From Actinomycetes bacterium (lineage in GTDB: Bacteria; Actinomycetota; Thermoleophilia; Solirubrobacterales; 70-9): a stretch of DNA of 5,625 bases. The translations under genes and the position numbers were made by a program. Shown here piece by piece: positions 5,322 through 5,625 of this stretch. The DNA lies in NCBI GenBank assembly GCA_023434465.1, contig JAEYSQ010000162.1, positions 1-5,625 of the forward strand. Reading direction: 5' to 3'. The notes under the pieces were generated by a model. That model was given only the letters and a program-made list of their open reading frames with translations, ran no database searches and was not told the origin of the DNA. The stretch's first letter is position 1. Each line of letters begins with the position of its first letter.

Positions 5322-5625
5322 GTGACCACCACCAGGACTGCCGTCACCAGGACGTTCAGGGTTGCGAGGGGAAGCAGGATCTTCCAGCCGAAGCTCATCA
5401 GCTGGTCGTAGCGGAAGCGCGGAAGGGTGGCGCGGATCCAGATGAAGAACATGGCCAGCATCCACATCTTGAAGAGCATCCAGATCGGATCGAGCCAGCC
5501 GGGGCCGGGGCCCATCCAGCCGCCGAGGAACATGGTCGAGGCGATGCCGGAGACGATCAGGATCTCCATGTACTCGGCGAACATGAAGGAGCCGAAGCGC
5601 ATGCCGCCGTACTCGGTGCCGTAAC
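5318..5625 (-). CDS. nuoH: NADH-quinone oxidoreductase subunit H (NuoH), C-terminal part; 5' end outside window
   Basis: NuoH (ND1 family) is the membrane subunit that forms the quinone-binding chamber with NuoB, NuoD and NuoI and begins the proton-transfer path into the membrane arm. Only the last 101 residues are present. The open frame enters at the right edge, with its first full codon at 5623-5621, and ends with TGA at 5320-5318. It opens with a YGTEYGGMRF stretch that matches the family's T-E-Y-x-G-M-[RK]-F loop, followed by F-A-E-Y. A hydrophobic helix and a proline/glycine-rich GGWMGPGPGW loop come next. The family signature LPRFRYDQLM, followed by FGWK, precedes the last transmembrane segment, and the protein ends in VVVT. 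Both family glutamates in T-E-Y and A-E-Y are kept. The stop overlaps the nuoI start by four bases (ATGA), consistent with one coupled transcript. The identity is secure; what is upstream cannot be seen. Confidence 0.97.
   Translation of the reverse strand, partial: YGTEYGGMRFGSFMFAEYMEILIVSGIASTMFLGGWMGPGPGWLDPIWMLFKMWMLAMFFIWIRATLPRFRYDQLMSFGWKILLPLATLNVLVTAVLVVVT

Noticed and set aside
4791..5465. Longer nuoI reading starting at an ATG at 5465
   Set aside because: The added 48 residues translate the end of nuoH in another frame and do not resemble a NuoI N-terminus; the ATG at 5321 gives the normal length and overlaps the nuoH stop.

Overview
The window lies entirely inside a respiratory complex I operon (NADH:quinone oxidoreductase, type I, nuo). 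All genes are on the minus strand and run from the right end to the left end in the standard order nuoH-I-J-K-L-M-N. nuoH is cut by the right edge (only its C-terminal 101 residues are present). nuoN is cut by the left edge (only its N-terminal 124 residues are present). nuoI, nuoJ, nuoK, nuoL and nuoM are complete.

The genes are packed with no intergenic space. Each stop overlaps the next start by 1 or 4 bases: H/I 4, I/J 1, J/K 1, K/L 4, L/M 1, M/N 4. There is no stretch without a gene, and I see no terminator, internal promoter, RNA gene, mobile element or CRISPR array. nuoJ and nuoN use GTG starts; the others whose starts are visible use ATG.

The products are the membrane arm and its link to the peripheral arm. 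NuoI carries two [4Fe-4S] clusters (N6a/N6b) that pass electrons toward the quinone site, which is partly formed by NuoH. NuoJ and NuoK join the quinone region to the antiporter-like subunits NuoL, NuoM and NuoN, which drive proton translocation. No NADH-module genes (nuoE/F/G) are visible; they would be expected upstream of nuoH, beyond the right edge.

The DNA is GC-rich with strong G/C preference at third codon positions. The gene order, the tight packing and the style of the NuoI and NuoM sequences suggest a high-GC Actinomycetota, possibly of the Thermoleophilia/Solirubrobacterales type. This placement is an inference from remembered family features, not a search result.

No new gene system is visible. 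The points worth a second look are substitutions at residues usually considered central to proton transfer. The TM5 glutamate of NuoL is alanine (A148), and the nearby conserved arginine of the N-R-[IV]-G-D motif is valine (V179). The equivalent TM5 glutamate of NuoM is aspartate (D133), and NuoM also departs at T73 and Q321. The other lysine, histidine and glutamate residues of the antiporter channels are kept.
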